This document shows positions 24,034 to 33,370 of a DNA stretch of 64,000 bases, in pieces; within the stretch, counting starts at the first letter, position 1; every line of letters begins with the position of its first letter. The stretch is from Lysinibacillus sp. JNUCC-52. Its GTDB lineage: Bacteria; Bacillota; Bacilli; Bacillales_A; Planococcaceae. Position numbers and translations under genes: made by a program. The stretch covers positions 992,001 through 1,056,000 of the forward strand of contig NZ_CP065546.1 in assembly GCF_015999545.1 (NCBI RefSeq), in the 5' to 3' direction. The notes below the pieces were generated by a model. The model was not told where the DNA came from and ran no database searches. It worked only from the letters and a program-made list of their open reading frames with translations.

Positions 24034-25456
24034 TTAGGATAAATACCTCCTCACTTACAGGAAACTGAATTTGAGTATGTGTACCTTGTTCACTAGGGAT
24101 AATTGTAAATGTGCCAGCTAAATCATATTCGACAAGTCTTGTAATAATCTCCATTCCAAAAGATGCCTTCACCTCTTGCATACCAACGCCGTTGTCGGAA
24201 ATATGAAGTGAAATAAAGGATGCATCTTGAAGAAATTGAATATCGATTATACCTTCCTCGCGATCGATAAAAGCATACTTTAATGCATTTTGTAGCAATT
24301 CACAAATGATTAAAGCGAGAGAAACAGCTTTTTTCGCATGACAATATAGCTGAATTTCATCATTATGGAACACTAATTGAATAAATGGTGTATTCGTAGT
24401 TCCAACCATTTTATGCCCTATCTTTTTAGACAAAGCGATAACATCAACTTTTTCTTCTGCATTATCCTCATTTTCTAAAATAAGCTCATAGACAGAGGAA
24501 ATACTATATATTCGATTTAATGCTTCTTGAAAAGCGCTTGCATTTGAAGCTGCTAAGTCATTTCGCATTTGCAATCGCAATAGACTTGTAACCGTTTGTA
24601 AATTATTTTTCACACGATGGTGAATTTCTCTAATAGCAAATGTCTTCATCATCAGTTCATTTTCTTTCAGCTTTAACTCTGTTAGATCATGAATGATAAG
24701 AAGTGTGACTTTATCATGTTGACTGCGTATTGGTATTTTTTTCACTATAAACGATTTACGATCAATCGTAATTTCTAAGAAAAAGACATCATCGCCTTTA
24801 TCATAGACTTCTTGTAAAAAAGGTAAAATTTTGTCCAATGCTATATTGTCAAAATGCTCTAGCCCTGAAAGCTCCGTAATAAAACGATAGCCCGCTGGAT
24901 TGCTATAAATTACTTTATTTTCATGATTCGTAAGTATAATTGACTCTACTAATAAATCAGACACAACAGGAATTGGTTGCGTATTAGGTTCGACGATATG
25001 CTCAATTAAAGCAAAAGGCATATTTGCAAAATCATCCTTTGGTGCAGTTTGCATTTTAACCTTTTTTTCTTGAATCAACACGGCAATAACCTGTCCTTCG
25101 TCATTAAAGACTGGGACTACATTTTGTTCAACGGTGATACCTTCTTGTGTGATACCTCTAGAAATTGACGATTTTTCTTTATATTTAAAAGCTGCAAATA
25201 CTGCAGGTTCAAAGCTTTCAAATACGAATTTGCCAATTACTGATTTCTCGTATAAACCAATTTCTTTTGTAGGGAATGCCTCTGCTATGACGATTGCATG
25301 TGGTAAATTTTCTACCAAGCAATCTATAAACATATAGCAATCTGTCAATTCAGCATAATAGGATAGTGTCGTTTCAAGCTCTACTAACTTCTCAATATCT
25401 CTATTTGATAAGTTTGTATAGCTACTACATAATGTATGAATGCTCGACAGGCCCAC
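24026..25456 (-). CDS. eutW: EutW, ethanolamine sensor histidine kinase
   Basis: 476 residues without transmembrane helices: an N-terminal cytoplasmic sensor region, a PAS-like segment around residues 165-262, then a HisKA_2-type kinase (EIHHRVKNNLQ, phospho-acceptor about His280) and an ATPase domain with LQNALKYAF and DNGVGMQ. It phosphorylates EutV in response to ethanolamine in enterococci. The start is uncertain: GTG at 25456 overlaps the G-rich ribosome site, an in-frame stop lies just upstream, and a later non-ATG start is possible. Confidence 0.9.
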   Translation of the reverse strand: MGLSSIHTLCSSYTNLSNRDIEKLVELETTLSYYAELTDCYMFIDCLVENLPHAIVIAEAFPTKEIGLYEKSVIGKFVFESFEPAVFAAFKYKEKSSISRGITQEGITVEQNVVPVFNDEGQVIAVLIQEKKVKMQTAPKDDFANMPFALIEHIVEPNTQPIPVVSDLLVESIILTNHENKVIYSNPAGYRFITELSGLEHFDNIALDKILPFLQEVYDKGDDVFFLEITIDRKSFIVKKIPIRSQHDKVTLLIIHDLTELKLKENELMMKTFAIREIHHRVKNNLQTVTSLLRLQMRNDLAASNASAFQEALNRIYSISSVYELILENEDNAEEKVDVIALSKKIGHKMVGTTNTPFIQLVFHNDEIQLYCHAKKAVSLALIICELLQNALKYAFIDREEGIIDIQFLQDASFISLHISDNGVGMQEVKASFGMEIITRLVEYDLAGTFTIIPSEQGTHTQIQFPVSEEVFILND

Positions 25457-25513
25457 CCCCTACCATAGAATACTCACCAGTGAGCGTAACTATTCCTTAA
25501 ATTTCTTGTCATC

Positions 25514-25543
25514 ATTATAAACCTTTTGTAAAATTATTTTCAA
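25514..25543 (-). promoter_or_regulatory. sigma-A-like promoter of eutWV
   Basis: On the minus strand TTGAAA (25538-25543) is separated by 18 bases from TATAAT (25514-25519), about 58 bases before the eutW start. It would drive the regulators and, with antitermination, the whole operon. Confidence 0.65.
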
Positions 25544-25627
25544 GAAGAAAAATTTAATGTTTTAATCAATTACACCACATTACAAAGAACTATATAGTTT
25601 AAAAGAGAAATATTCAACACTTTTTTC

Positions 25628-25649
25628 GACACTATATTAATATCGTGTC
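25628..25649. promoter_or_regulatory. 22-bp near-perfect palindrome upstream of the eut promoter
   Basis: GACAC and GTGTC flank ATATTAATAT, and only the pair at position 6/17 does not match. It lies about 85 bases upstream of the -35 box and just beyond the dinG terminator. It could bind a dimeric regulator; none is identified. Confidence 0.4.
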
Positions 25650-25671
25650 AAAATTACTATTTCTATATATT

Positions 25672-25713
25672 TAAAAAAGCGAGTTTGCTTCGATGGCAAA
25701 CTCGCTTTTTTTT
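25672..25713 (-). terminator. terminator after the dinG-like gene
   Basis: A perfect 11-bp stem AGCGAGTTTGC/GCAAACTCGCT with a 7-base loop and T-runs on both sides. It ends the helicase transcript and insulates the eut promoter. Confidence 0.85.
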
Positions 25714-27619
25714 ATTTTATTTCTGGTGTCACCGCTAAAATATTTTCAAATGTTTCACGTTGCTTAGCTTCTTCTTCATTTAACAAAATATGAATATCCC
25801 CATGATCGTTCGATGTTCTTATTAATCGTCCCATTCCTTGTTGAAGACGCAGTTGCATAAATGGTAATTCTACTTCTTCATACGGATTTTCAGCAAACGT
25901 CCGTTTAGCATCAAACAATGGATCATGTGGAGGGAAAGGCAAGTCATAAATAATGACACGAGTCAGTGCTTCTTCAGGCAAATCTAAACCTTCCCATAAA
26001 TGATAGGAACATAATGTTTTCACAGTACCTTCTTGGAAATCACGCACTATTGCAGATAGTTCTCGATCCCCTTCAAATGCAACATGCATACGTTCCATAA
26101 TAGGTAATTCTGCCTTAAAGTTTAACATTGCTTGTTTAGATTTGAATAATATTAATGTCTTTTCTCCATCTCGTAGCAGTTGTTGAACACGAGCTGTTTT
26201 ATTATTTTGAGATAGTTCATGTAAATAGATTTTCATTACCGCTTCATAATCAAAAGGAGACGGTACTGAGAAGGATTGGTAATTATTAATACCAAGACTA
26301 TAAGCAATATATGAGAAATCTTTATTAACAGATAGTGTTGCAGAAGAAAATACGATTGGAAGTTTTTTCGAGAATAATTTTTCTTCTAAAACTTCTGTAA
26401 TAAGTCTTGGCATAATAACAAGTGTTTCCTCGCCATCTGTTTCCTCTAGCCAGTCAACAGCATCCCCTTGCGCAGTAAAAATGCGAAGTGAAGCTTGATA
26501 TTGCTCCAAATATTCTTCTGCCATATTTAACTCATACTCTGGAATCATATACATTTCTGATTCAAAGACAAATTCCTCAAGCAGTATTTCCACGTCTTGG
26601 ATAAGTTGTTTTCCATATTTTAAAAGTGCTGCGGATTTGTTTATACGCTTACGTTCTTCCTCAGAAGCTACAATATCATCACGAAGTTGGTCAAAAAATA
26701 GTTCGTGATCGTCTTGTAATTTTTCCATTGCATACAAAGTTCGTTCACGCACACCATCTACCATTAAACGTTCTAAGAGTGGAACAATTGTCTTCGCCTG
26801 AACTTTGTATGTCATCGCTTTCTGTGCAGCATATTCTAATAAATGCCCTTCGTCCAGAACCATCATCGATACTTCTGGAAGTAACGCTAACTGTCCTTCA
26901 CGTTCACGTGACTCTTTTGTTGCTAAATGCTCCATTAAAAAGTCTTGCGAGCAAATAATTAAATCCGTCGACTTACGGTAATGTGCACGGTGAAGAGTTT
27001 GACCGCAACGATTACGTAGATCACATACAGAGCATTGCATAATGGCGTTATAATTGACCTTGTGCCAATCTTCATCACTAACCGTTGGATAATCACTGCG
27101 GTCGCCGTATGGTTGCACAGCAATCATCGAACCTTGTGCATATACACCGTCAGGAATTGAAAAGGCTATATCATCAATCCATTCATCTGTTTCAACTTTT
27201 TCGGCTTCCTCGAAACGCTTTAAGCATAAATATTGATCACGTGATTTTGCTAAACGTACATCAATTTCTAAACCAAGTGTTTTTTGTAATTTATAAATAT
27301 CGCCGCCCTCTTTTACGAGCTGATCGATTAATGTTTCATCTGCACAGGCTATCAATGCTGGTTTACCTGTATAACGTGCATAGGAAACAGCAGGTAGTAA
27401 ATAAGCAATTGTTTTCCCTGTCCCTACTCCCGCTTCAGCAAATAATACATTTTTCTCTTTTAAAGCCTGTTCAATTTGATACGCCATAAAAATTTGCTCA
27501 TCACGGCATTCAAATCCTTTTTCTGGTAATTCATCATAAAGGACGTCTCCCATCCAGTCACCTAATGACTCGAAAAACGAGCGATCCTTTGTTAATGCAA
27601 ATGGTAAAGATTTACGCAA
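25712..27619 (-). CDS. ypvA: DinG-family ATP-dependent helicase
   Basis: About 635 residues, an XPD/DinG-type superfamily 2 helicase. Walker A is AGVGTGKT, the Walker B box is DEGH (MMVLDEGHLL), and SATLS and GMGRLIRTSNDHG are later helicase motifs. Between motifs I and II four cysteines (one in QYLCLKR, three in CSVCDLRNRC) form the expected iron-sulfur site. There is no N-terminal exonuclease domain, as in YpvA, unlike full Gram-positive DinG. GAGGGGGAAC lies about 5-9 bases before TTG 27619. The frame upstream to 27688 is probably untranslated. Confidence 0.9.
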   Translation of the reverse strand: MRKSLPFALTKDRSFFESLGDWMGDVLYDELPEKGFECRDEQIFMAYQIEQALKEKNVLFAEAGVGTGKTIAYLLPAVSYARYTGKPALIACADETLIDQLVKEGGDIYKLQKTLGLEIDVRLAKSRDQYLCLKRFEEAEKVETDEWIDDIAFSIPDGVYAQGSMIAVQPYGDRSDYPTVSDEDWHKVNYNAIMQCSVCDLRNRCGQTLHRAHYRKSTDLIICSQDFLMEHLATKESREREGQLALLPEVSMMVLDEGHLLEYAAQKAMTYKVQAKTIVPLLERLMVDGVRERTLYAMEKLQDDHELFFDQLRDDIVASEEERKRINKSAALLKYGKQLIQDVEILLEEFVFESEMYMIPEYELNMAEEYLEQYQASLRIFTAQGDAVDWLEETDGEETLVIMPRLITEVLEEKLFSKKLPIVFSSATLSVNKDFSYIAYSLGINNYQSFSVPSPFDYEAVMKIYLHELSQNNKTARVQQLLRDGEKTLILFKSKQAMLNFKAELPIMERMHVAFEGDRELSAIVRDFQEGTVKTLCSYHLWEGLDLPEEALTRVIIYDLPFPPHDPLFDAKRTFAENPYEEVELPFMQLRLQQGMGRLIRTSNDHGDIHILLNEEEAKQRETFENILAVTPEIK

Positions 27620-27703
27620 TTGACGTTCCCCCTCATACAATCTGTTCCTATTATACGCGACGAAACGGAAGATAAGAAAAAATCTCACCTTCCGTTACTC
27701 TAG

Positions 27704-28840
27704 TTAGTCTCTTTTAGACTTTTGTCCCCAGTATTGATAATAATTCGTTTCAATAAAACCATTGAATAACTTACGTTTTTTCGTCGCTTGACGACCGTAC
27801 AATTCTTCAAAGTTTTTCATGGAGGACAGCATGTACACTGACCAAGTTGGATAGTTTTTCATGACTTGTCCTAAATCACGAATGACCTGCTCCACAACTT
27901 CTACATCACCAATACGTTCACCGTATGGCGGATTCCCAATCATAACGCCATCTGTAAGCAGTGTTGTAAAGTCACGAGCTTGCATTTGTTTGAACGTAAT
28001 CATGTCCCCAAAACCTGCTTCAAGAGCATTTTCTTGCGCAATGCTTACCATGCGATGATCAATATCTGAACCAATTATCTCCAGTGGTTGATCGTAATTG
28101 GCTATGCTATCTGCTTCATCTCGAACCGCTTCCCAAATTTTCGCTTTCATCCAAGGCCAGCTCTCCGAAATAAATTCACGGTTGTAGCCTGGTGCGATAT
28201 TTTGTCCGTACATTGCTGCTTCTAGCGCAATCGTACCTGACCCACAAAATGGATCTACAAACGGTCGATTCGGATTCCATTTTGAAATCTGAACAAGTGC
28301 TGCGGCTAAAGTTTCTTTTAACGGTGCTTCCCCTTGAGCTTGTCGGTAGCCACGCTTATGTAGGCCAGCGCCAGAAGTATCAATGGTAAGTGTAGCCACA
28401 TCTTTTAAAATTGAAACTTCAATTTTATAAGTTGCACCAGATTCATCTAAAAATCCAAGACGTTTGTAATGCTGCTTCATGCGTTCTACAATTGCTTTTT
28501 TCGTAATGGCTTGGCAATCTGGCACACTAAATAATTTAGACTTTACCGATTTTCCTGACACAGGAAATGATGCGTCTACTGGTAAATATTTTTCCCATGG
28601 TAACGCCTTTACACTTTCAAACAGTTGCTCAAAAGACTTTGCAGGAAATTGTCCTACGACAATTTTCACACGATCTGCTACACGTAGCCATAAGTTCGTG
28701 CGTGCAATAGCTGTTTCGTCACCTTCAAAATAAACCTTGCCGTTTTCGACTGTCGTTTCATAACCGAGAGCCTGTACTTCTTGTGCTACAATCGCTTCTA
28801 AGCCCATTGCAGCCGTTGCTACTAATTTATAATTTGCCAT
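27704..28840 (-). CDS. ypsC: THUMP-domain class I RNA methyltransferase
   Basis: 378 residues: an N-terminal ferredoxin-like/THUMP region (about 1-160) and a C-terminal Rossmann methyltransferase domain with DPFCGSGTIALEAA and the catalytic NPPYGERIG. It is related to the half of E. coli RlmL that makes N2-methylguanosine in 23S rRNA. The exact target here is not shown by sequence. It is YpsC by synteny, between rnpB and the dinG-like gene, with a GGDEF-EAL gene inserted in between. Confidence 0.9.
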   Translation of the reverse strand: MANYKLVATAAMGLEAIVAQEVQALGYETTVENGKVYFEGDETAIARTNLWLRVADRVKIVVGQFPAKSFEQLFESVKALPWEKYLPVDASFPVSGKSVKSKLFSVPDCQAITKKAIVERMKQHYKRLGFLDESGATYKIEVSILKDVATLTIDTSGAGLHKRGYRQAQGEAPLKETLAAALVQISKWNPNRPFVDPFCGSGTIALEAAMYGQNIAPGYNREFISESWPWMKAKIWEAVRDEADSIANYDQPLEIIGSDIDHRMVSIAQENALEAGFGDMITFKQMQARDFTTLLTDGVMIGNPPYGERIGDVEVVEQVIRDLGQVMKNYPTWSVYMLSSMKNFEELYGRQATKKRKLFNGFIETNYYQYWGQKSKRD

Positions 28841-28843
28841 ACA

Positions 28844-30583
28844 TTATTTCCTTCCTTGATGTTCAATTTCCCAAAACTCGATATACTCCAGCAATTCGGG
28901 AAGTGGTAATGGTTTGCTGTAATAATAGCCTTGGATAATATCACAGTTCATTTTTCGTAGTATATCCACTTGTTGCGCTTGTTCTACACCTTCTGCGACA
29001 ACTTTCATTTTTAGACGATGTGACATTTGAATAATAGCATCTACAACTGCCTGTTTTTCATCGAGCGAACTAATATGTTGAATGAAGCTACGATCAATTT
29101 TTAAACAATCGAGTGGGAATCGAACTAAATAGCTTAGTGATGAATAGCCTGTACCAAAATCGTCAATCGAAATTTTAAAGCCTAGTTGTTTTAGTCGAAC
29201 GAGCTTGCTGACCGTTTCACTAGCACTATTCATAACAGTGCGCTCTGTAACTTCTATTTCAAAATTGTTAGCGGACGTGTTGTATCGTTCCAGTATTGTC
29301 TGAATCGACTCTAAAAAGTTTTGCTGCTTAAAATGAATGCTTGAAATATTAATTGCAATCGGTATTTTACGACCAAATTGTTGTAATTTGATCGCTGCTT
29401 CACAAGCCATTTCAATGATGACTTCGCTTAATGGAATAATAAGTCCTGTTTCCTCAGCATATGGAATAAATTCTGCTGGAGATACGAATCCAAGTCTTTC
29501 ATTATTCCAGCGAACAAGTGCCTCAAGTCCTTGAATATTTTCATTTTCCACAGTAATTTTCGGTTGAAAATGCAGCTCAAATTCGCGATTTTCAATCGCT
29601 CTACGTAACTCTGAATCTAGCAAAAGAACACGCTGACTGTCAGTTTGCAATTCATCAAAATAAAATGAATAGCTATTAAGACCATTCTTTTTAGAATAGG
29701 TCATCGCTTTATCTGAACAAGTAATAAGCTGCTCAGATGTAACCCCATCAGCGGGATACATACTAATTCCAATACTCGTAGAGATAAAGACATCTTGTCC
29801 ATTTATATTCATCGGTTGTTCTATAATGCCAATAATTTGCTCAGCAAATTTCGCAGCTTCTCGCACATTTTTTACATTCGTTAATGTAACGATAAATTCA
29901 TCTCCGCCGTACCTTGCAATGATATCTTTATTTTTTAGCAAAGTTTGAATACGTTTTGCTGCTTCTACAAGAATTGTATCTCCTACTGCATGACCTAACG
30001 TATCATTTATTTGTTTAAATCTATCCAAATCAAGGAAATAGACAGCATGCTGTACTGAATGAGAAATAGTAGAAGACGATTCTAGTAGGTTATCCATTCT
30101 CTCAATATAAGCAAATCGATTTGATACATCTGTTAAGGAATCTGTTAACAAACGCTTTTCTAGTTCATTTTCTACTATTTTTCTTTCAGAAAGATCTGTG
30201 AAAATACCACAATAGTTTGTAATTTCTCCCACATCATTTGTTATGCTAACAATTGTTAACCATTCAGGATACACATCTCCTGTTTTACGACGATTCCAAA
30301 TTTCACCTTGCCATATTCCTTCTTGTCGAATCTTTTCCCACATTGTCAAATAGAAGGATAACTCATGTACACCTGACTGCAACACCGCGGGCGTTTTTCC
30401 TATCACTTCATCGCGTTTATAGCCTGTAACGAATTCAAATGCTGGATTAACCATCTCTATTTTCTTATGTTTATCCGTAATCATAATGCCTTCAGATACA
30501 TTTTCAAAAATTTTCTTCAGTAAGGAAGTGGGGTATTTAGAAATCGAATTAATCTTCTCCAGATTATTAATTACTCCGCCCAT
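28844..30583 (-). CDS. PAS-GGDEF-EAL cyclic-di-GMP enzyme
   Basis: 579 residues: a PAS domain (about 15-140, including YKRDEVIGKTPAVLQSG), a GGDEF domain with an intact ARYGGDEFIVTL active site, and an EAL domain with EALVRWNN, the metal-binding EVTER, IDDFGTGYSSL, and GYYYSKPLP. Both the cyclase and phosphodiesterase sites look competent, so it could make or destroy cyclic-di-GMP depending on its PAS signal. There are no membrane helices. It lies 4 bases upstream of ypsC and behind a structured leader. Confidence 0.92.
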   Translation of the reverse strand: MGGVINNLEKINSISKYPTSLLKKIFENVSEGIMITDKHKKIEMVNPAFEFVTGYKRDEVIGKTPAVLQSGVHELSFYLTMWEKIRQEGIWQGEIWNRRKTGDVYPEWLTIVSITNDVGEITNYCGIFTDLSERKIVENELEKRLLTDSLTDVSNRFAYIERMDNLLESSSTISHSVQHAVYFLDLDRFKQINDTLGHAVGDTILVEAAKRIQTLLKNKDIIARYGGDEFIVTLTNVKNVREAAKFAEQIIGIIEQPMNINGQDVFISTSIGISMYPADGVTSEQLITCSDKAMTYSKKNGLNSYSFYFDELQTDSQRVLLLDSELRRAIENREFELHFQPKITVENENIQGLEALVRWNNERLGFVSPAEFIPYAEETGLIIPLSEVIIEMACEAAIKLQQFGRKIPIAINISSIHFKQQNFLESIQTILERYNTSANNFEIEVTERTVMNSASETVSKLVRLKQLGFKISIDDFGTGYSSLSYLVRFPLDCLKIDRSFIQHISSLDEKQAVVDAIIQMSHRLKMKVVAEGVEQAQQVDILRKMNCDIIQGYYYSKPLPLPELLEYIEFWEIEHQGRK

Positions 30584-30790
30584 GTTTCCGCTCCATCCTA
30601 TCTATCGATACTACCCTTATTTTTAGAAAAGCGCGTTCCTACTTTTTTGCGTAGGTATGTATGTCGCGTCCATACGATAACGGTGATGTTATGACTTTGA
30701 AGCGTATCGACAGAGGCGCGGCCAACATGGTGTTAGCCTAACCTCAGGCGTATATCGCGCATGACTAGACATCATAAGTAATAGATACAA
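30584..30790 (-). other. GC-richer structured leader upstream of the c-di-GMP gene
   Basis: About 200 bases between the rnpB terminator and the PAS-GGDEF-EAL start hold several hairpins: GGCTAACA/TGTTGGCC around a short loop, and CGCG/CGCG enclosing CCTAC/GTAGG. Base composition is higher in G+C than in the surroundings. It does not match the GEMM-I consensus as far as I can tell by eye. It could be a regulatory RNA leader. Confidence 0.35.
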
Positions 30791-30812
30791 CTTTAATTAG
30801 TTCAAAAGAAAA

Positions 30813-30834
30813 GCTCTCCACCGAATTGGAGAGC
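30813..30834 (-). terminator. terminator of rnpB
   Basis: GCTCTCCA/TGGAGAGC with a short loop, followed on the minus strand by TTTTCTTTTG. Confidence 0.8.
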
Positions 30835-30852
30835 GCTTGTTATTTCGTAGTT

Positions 30853-31250
30853 AAGCATCAAAAAATTCAATAAGCCATGTTTTGTTCCCGAGTACTCAAA
30901 CAGCTTGCGCCTCGTACGACCGGGCAGTAATCATCTATCTACAGAGCGAACTCTGTCCCTCTATCCGTTCAATTCCTTCAAGAGAGTGCCCCTACCATAA
31001 TTTGGGTTTCTCACTCGTGGGGTTTACCTCGTTCCACCTTGTATGTTTCCAAACAAGCTTCGTCACTGTGGCACTTTCAGGAAGTGTCAACCATATCAAA
31101 AAGACTTAGGTCTTCCTTCCGCCGTCAGCTTTAAGCTGCCTTACCTTATTTTTTCAGTAAGCACGAACACTACGGCCATCGCAGAACCGTGTGAGCATGG
31201 ACTTTCCTCTACGACGTCTAGCGTCGCAGCGATTACTCGAATTTCATGAT
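30853..31250 (-). ncRNA. rnpB: RNase P RNA, class B
   Basis: The minus strand reads as a Bacillus-type RNase P RNA: AGAGGAAAGTCCATGCTC early, GAAAGTGCCACAGTGACGAA in the middle, GAGAAACCCAAATTATGGTA later, then GTAGATAGATGATTACTGCC and the 3' end GAACAAAACATGGCTTA. The order and spacing match the B. subtilis molecule. It is the catalytic RNA that trims the 5' ends of tRNA precursors. Synteny (between gpsB and ypsC) agrees. Ends are estimated to within about 10 bases. Confidence 0.97.
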
Positions 31251-31303
31251 GATACGAAGATTATACTAGAGTTTTATGATAAATACAATGTATATGATAA
31301 AAA

Positions 31304-31603
31304 TTATTCGTAAAGCTTGCTACCAAATACATGTTTTTCTAAATTTGAAAGTCGTTTGAGAATATCAAAGTTGGTTGTACCTGCTGCTGATACGGCTGGC
31401 TGCGGTTGTCTCTTTGGCGTATTTTCTATTTCTTCTTTTAGCTGTCTATTCTCTTCTTTCAGTTGAGCAACAACTTTTTCAAACGATTCATAATCTTGAA
31501 TGATTTCATCAAGAAAAGAATCGACCTCTTCTACATTATAGCCTTTAAAGTTTTTCTTAAATTCCTTTTCAAGAATCATTTTTGAAGTTAATTTAATGTC
31601 CAT
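31304..31603 (-). CDS. gpsB: GpsB cell-division regulator
   Basis: A 99-residue DivIVA-family protein. The N-terminal lipid-binding motif region [19 protein letters not shown] is followed by a coiled coil to about residue 60 and a conserved C-terminal helix ([16 protein letters not shown]). GpsB couples division and elongation by binding penicillin-binding proteins; PBP1 is encoded 6 kb away. The position next to rnpB matches B. subtilis ypsB. Confidence 0.94.
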   Translation of the reverse strand: MDIKLTSKMILEKEFKKNFKGYNVEEVDSFLDEIIQDYESFEKVVAQLKEENRQLKEEIENTPKRQPQPAVSAAGTTNFDILKRLSNLEKHVFGSKLYE

Positions 31604-31724
31604 TCACATCGCCCTTCCTCGCACTACATACACGAATTCATTATAGCATATTTCATAACATTATATCGTCTGTAACCATCAATTGTAAGGCTAAACTTGT
31701 CGTTTCTTGCGCTTACCCGGGAAA

Positions 31725-32972
31725 TTATTGCTTATTTCCTAATCTGTGCATTCTCTTTTCCCAAGAAATTGCCCATTTTTGCTTTTGTTCCATTCGCCAT
31801 TCCTCAGTCGAAGTAATCAATTGTATACCTTCTAATGTATAATTAAGGGCCTGCTTGTAATCTTTCATTTGATGCTCATAGATCATAGCTAATTGTTCTA
31901 ACGCCTGCAACTTTTTACGTGGCTCTATAAAGTGGAGTGAAGCCACAAAAGCATCGATTGCTTCGTTGAATTGCTTATTTTTTTTAAGTTGGATTGCCAA
32001 ATAAAATTGGGCATTGCCTGCTTCTCGTGCATCAAATTGGGCCGTGACCTTTTCTAAAACGTTAACACTTTGAGGGCTTTTCTTTAAATCAGCATACCAT
32101 TTCCCAATATTCGTATAAGTATTGGCTGATTCATCACTCGCCTCTTCAAACAATAAGTTAGTAGAATGAACATATAAGGTAATAAGGGACAGCAAATCCC
32201 ATTCATTATGAATAAGAACCTTCATCAGCGCATCAGGCACACCGCTTTTCACAGCATCAAGGTAAATTATTGGTGCTAAGTAGCCAGGAATATCGCCCAA
32301 ACGTGAAAAGCCAAGCTTCTCCTCTTCTACTGATTTTAATTTCATGCGCTCCATATCATTTTTCCATAATCGCTTAGAGCTATGCAGTAAATCAATTTGT
32401 CGTTGTGTCCGTAATTTCGGTAATACTTTCTGGTTGAGCGTCCATCTTGTTTCAAGTTGTGGCCAATCGAAGCTTTTACCGTTATACGTAATTATCGTTG
32501 CTGTTTTTTGCCAAAGACTTGATTCAAATAACATGGCTGCTTCATGAGCAGGATCTGCTAAAACATATTGCGTTAAGACAAAATCATGATCTGTCAGTTC
32601 TAAAAAGCCTAGAAGAAAGATTTGTGTCCCAACACCTTTTAAACCAGTCGTCTCCGTATCAAAAAACAGCACTTTTTCATCCAAATCTAGTGCATAGGGA
32701 TGTTCAAAATCAGCACTTTGCCATTTTGTGAGGGCATCAAAAAATGACTGCAATTGATAGTGACCGTGCTGATAATGAAATGGATAATGCACCTGTCGTT
32801 TAAAAACGATACCAAAGTCATTATCAATGCGCGTAAGTCCAGCCTTTTGCCACTGCTCGGTATAGTTAGGAGCATTCGGCTTTTGAAAAGCTGTTTCTTC
32901 AGTAGCTACCTGTTTTTCTACTTTTTTTCCGAGCATTTTTTTCATTTGTAATATTTTATTTTCGTAAGACAT
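31725..32972 (-). CDS. mrfB: MrfB (YprB), DEDD-type exonuclease
   Basis: About 415 residues with an RNase H-fold 3'-5' exonuclease domain (VLFFDTETTGLKGVGTQIFLLGF supplies the first acidic motif; ITYNGKSFDWPQLETR the second) and a C-terminal TPR-like helical region. In B. subtilis MrfA and MrfB act together in mitomycin C damage repair. Here it is separated from mrfA by about 740 bases. A GTG at 32981 and the ATG at 32972 are both possible starts; the ATG was used. Confidence 0.88.
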   Translation of the reverse strand: MSYENKILQMKKMLGKKVEKQVATEETAFQKPNAPNYTEQWQKAGLTRIDNDFGIVFKRQVHYPFHYQHGHYQLQSFFDALTKWQSADFEHPYALDLDEKVLFFDTETTGLKGVGTQIFLLGFLELTDHDFVLTQYVLADPAHEAAMLFESSLWQKTATIITYNGKSFDWPQLETRWTLNQKVLPKLRTQRQIDLLHSSKRLWKNDMERMKLKSVEEEKLGFSRLGDIPGYLAPIIYLDAVKSGVPDALMKVLIHNEWDLLSLITLYVHSTNLLFEEASDESANTYTNIGKWYADLKKSPQSVNVLEKVTAQFDAREAGNAQFYLAIQLKKNKQFNEAIDAFVASLHFIEPRKKLQALEQLAMIYEHQMKDYKQALNYTLEGIQLITSTEEWRMEQKQKWAISWEKRMHRLGNKQ

Positions 32973-33370
32973 TAACTTCACTCATTTTCTGCCTGTAAGT
33001 TTTTTAATACTCGTAGTTCCTCACTTTTATCTACTGTATACTAAATTTTAAAATTAAAAATATTGGTCGGCCTTTATACCGCGTCTTTTACCACAACATT
33101 ATGACATTCTATTGATGAATGTGGGATTTATCCCTACCTCTCCCATCATACACTACAATTATAACGCATCCATTTATATGTGTTAAAACTAAGAGGTACT
33201 TATTTTACACATAAGATATTTAAAAATTGAATTATTTAAAAGTGAACTTTCAAGAAAGTAATGACAACTCTTTAGCTATTACTATATAAAGAATCTAGAA
33301 ATATAGTATCTTTCTAAATAGTAAAGCACATCCTCTTCCTTTTGTAAAAAGAGAGGATGTGCTTTTTATG
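32973..33370. other. intergenic region between mrfB and the SLH remnant
   Basis: AT-rich with no supported gene. It contains a 14-bp stem terminator (33323-33365). Confidence 0.4.
33323..33365. terminator. bidirectional terminator-like hairpin
   Basis: AAAGCACATCCTCT pairs perfectly with AGAGGATGTGCTTT across a 15-base loop. It lies 6 bases beyond the stop of the SLH remnant on the minus strand and has TTTTTA on the plus side. Confidence 0.75.

Noticed and set aside
30882-31249. Two plus-strand frames of 68 and 75 codons
   Set aside because: They are antisense to RNase P RNA.
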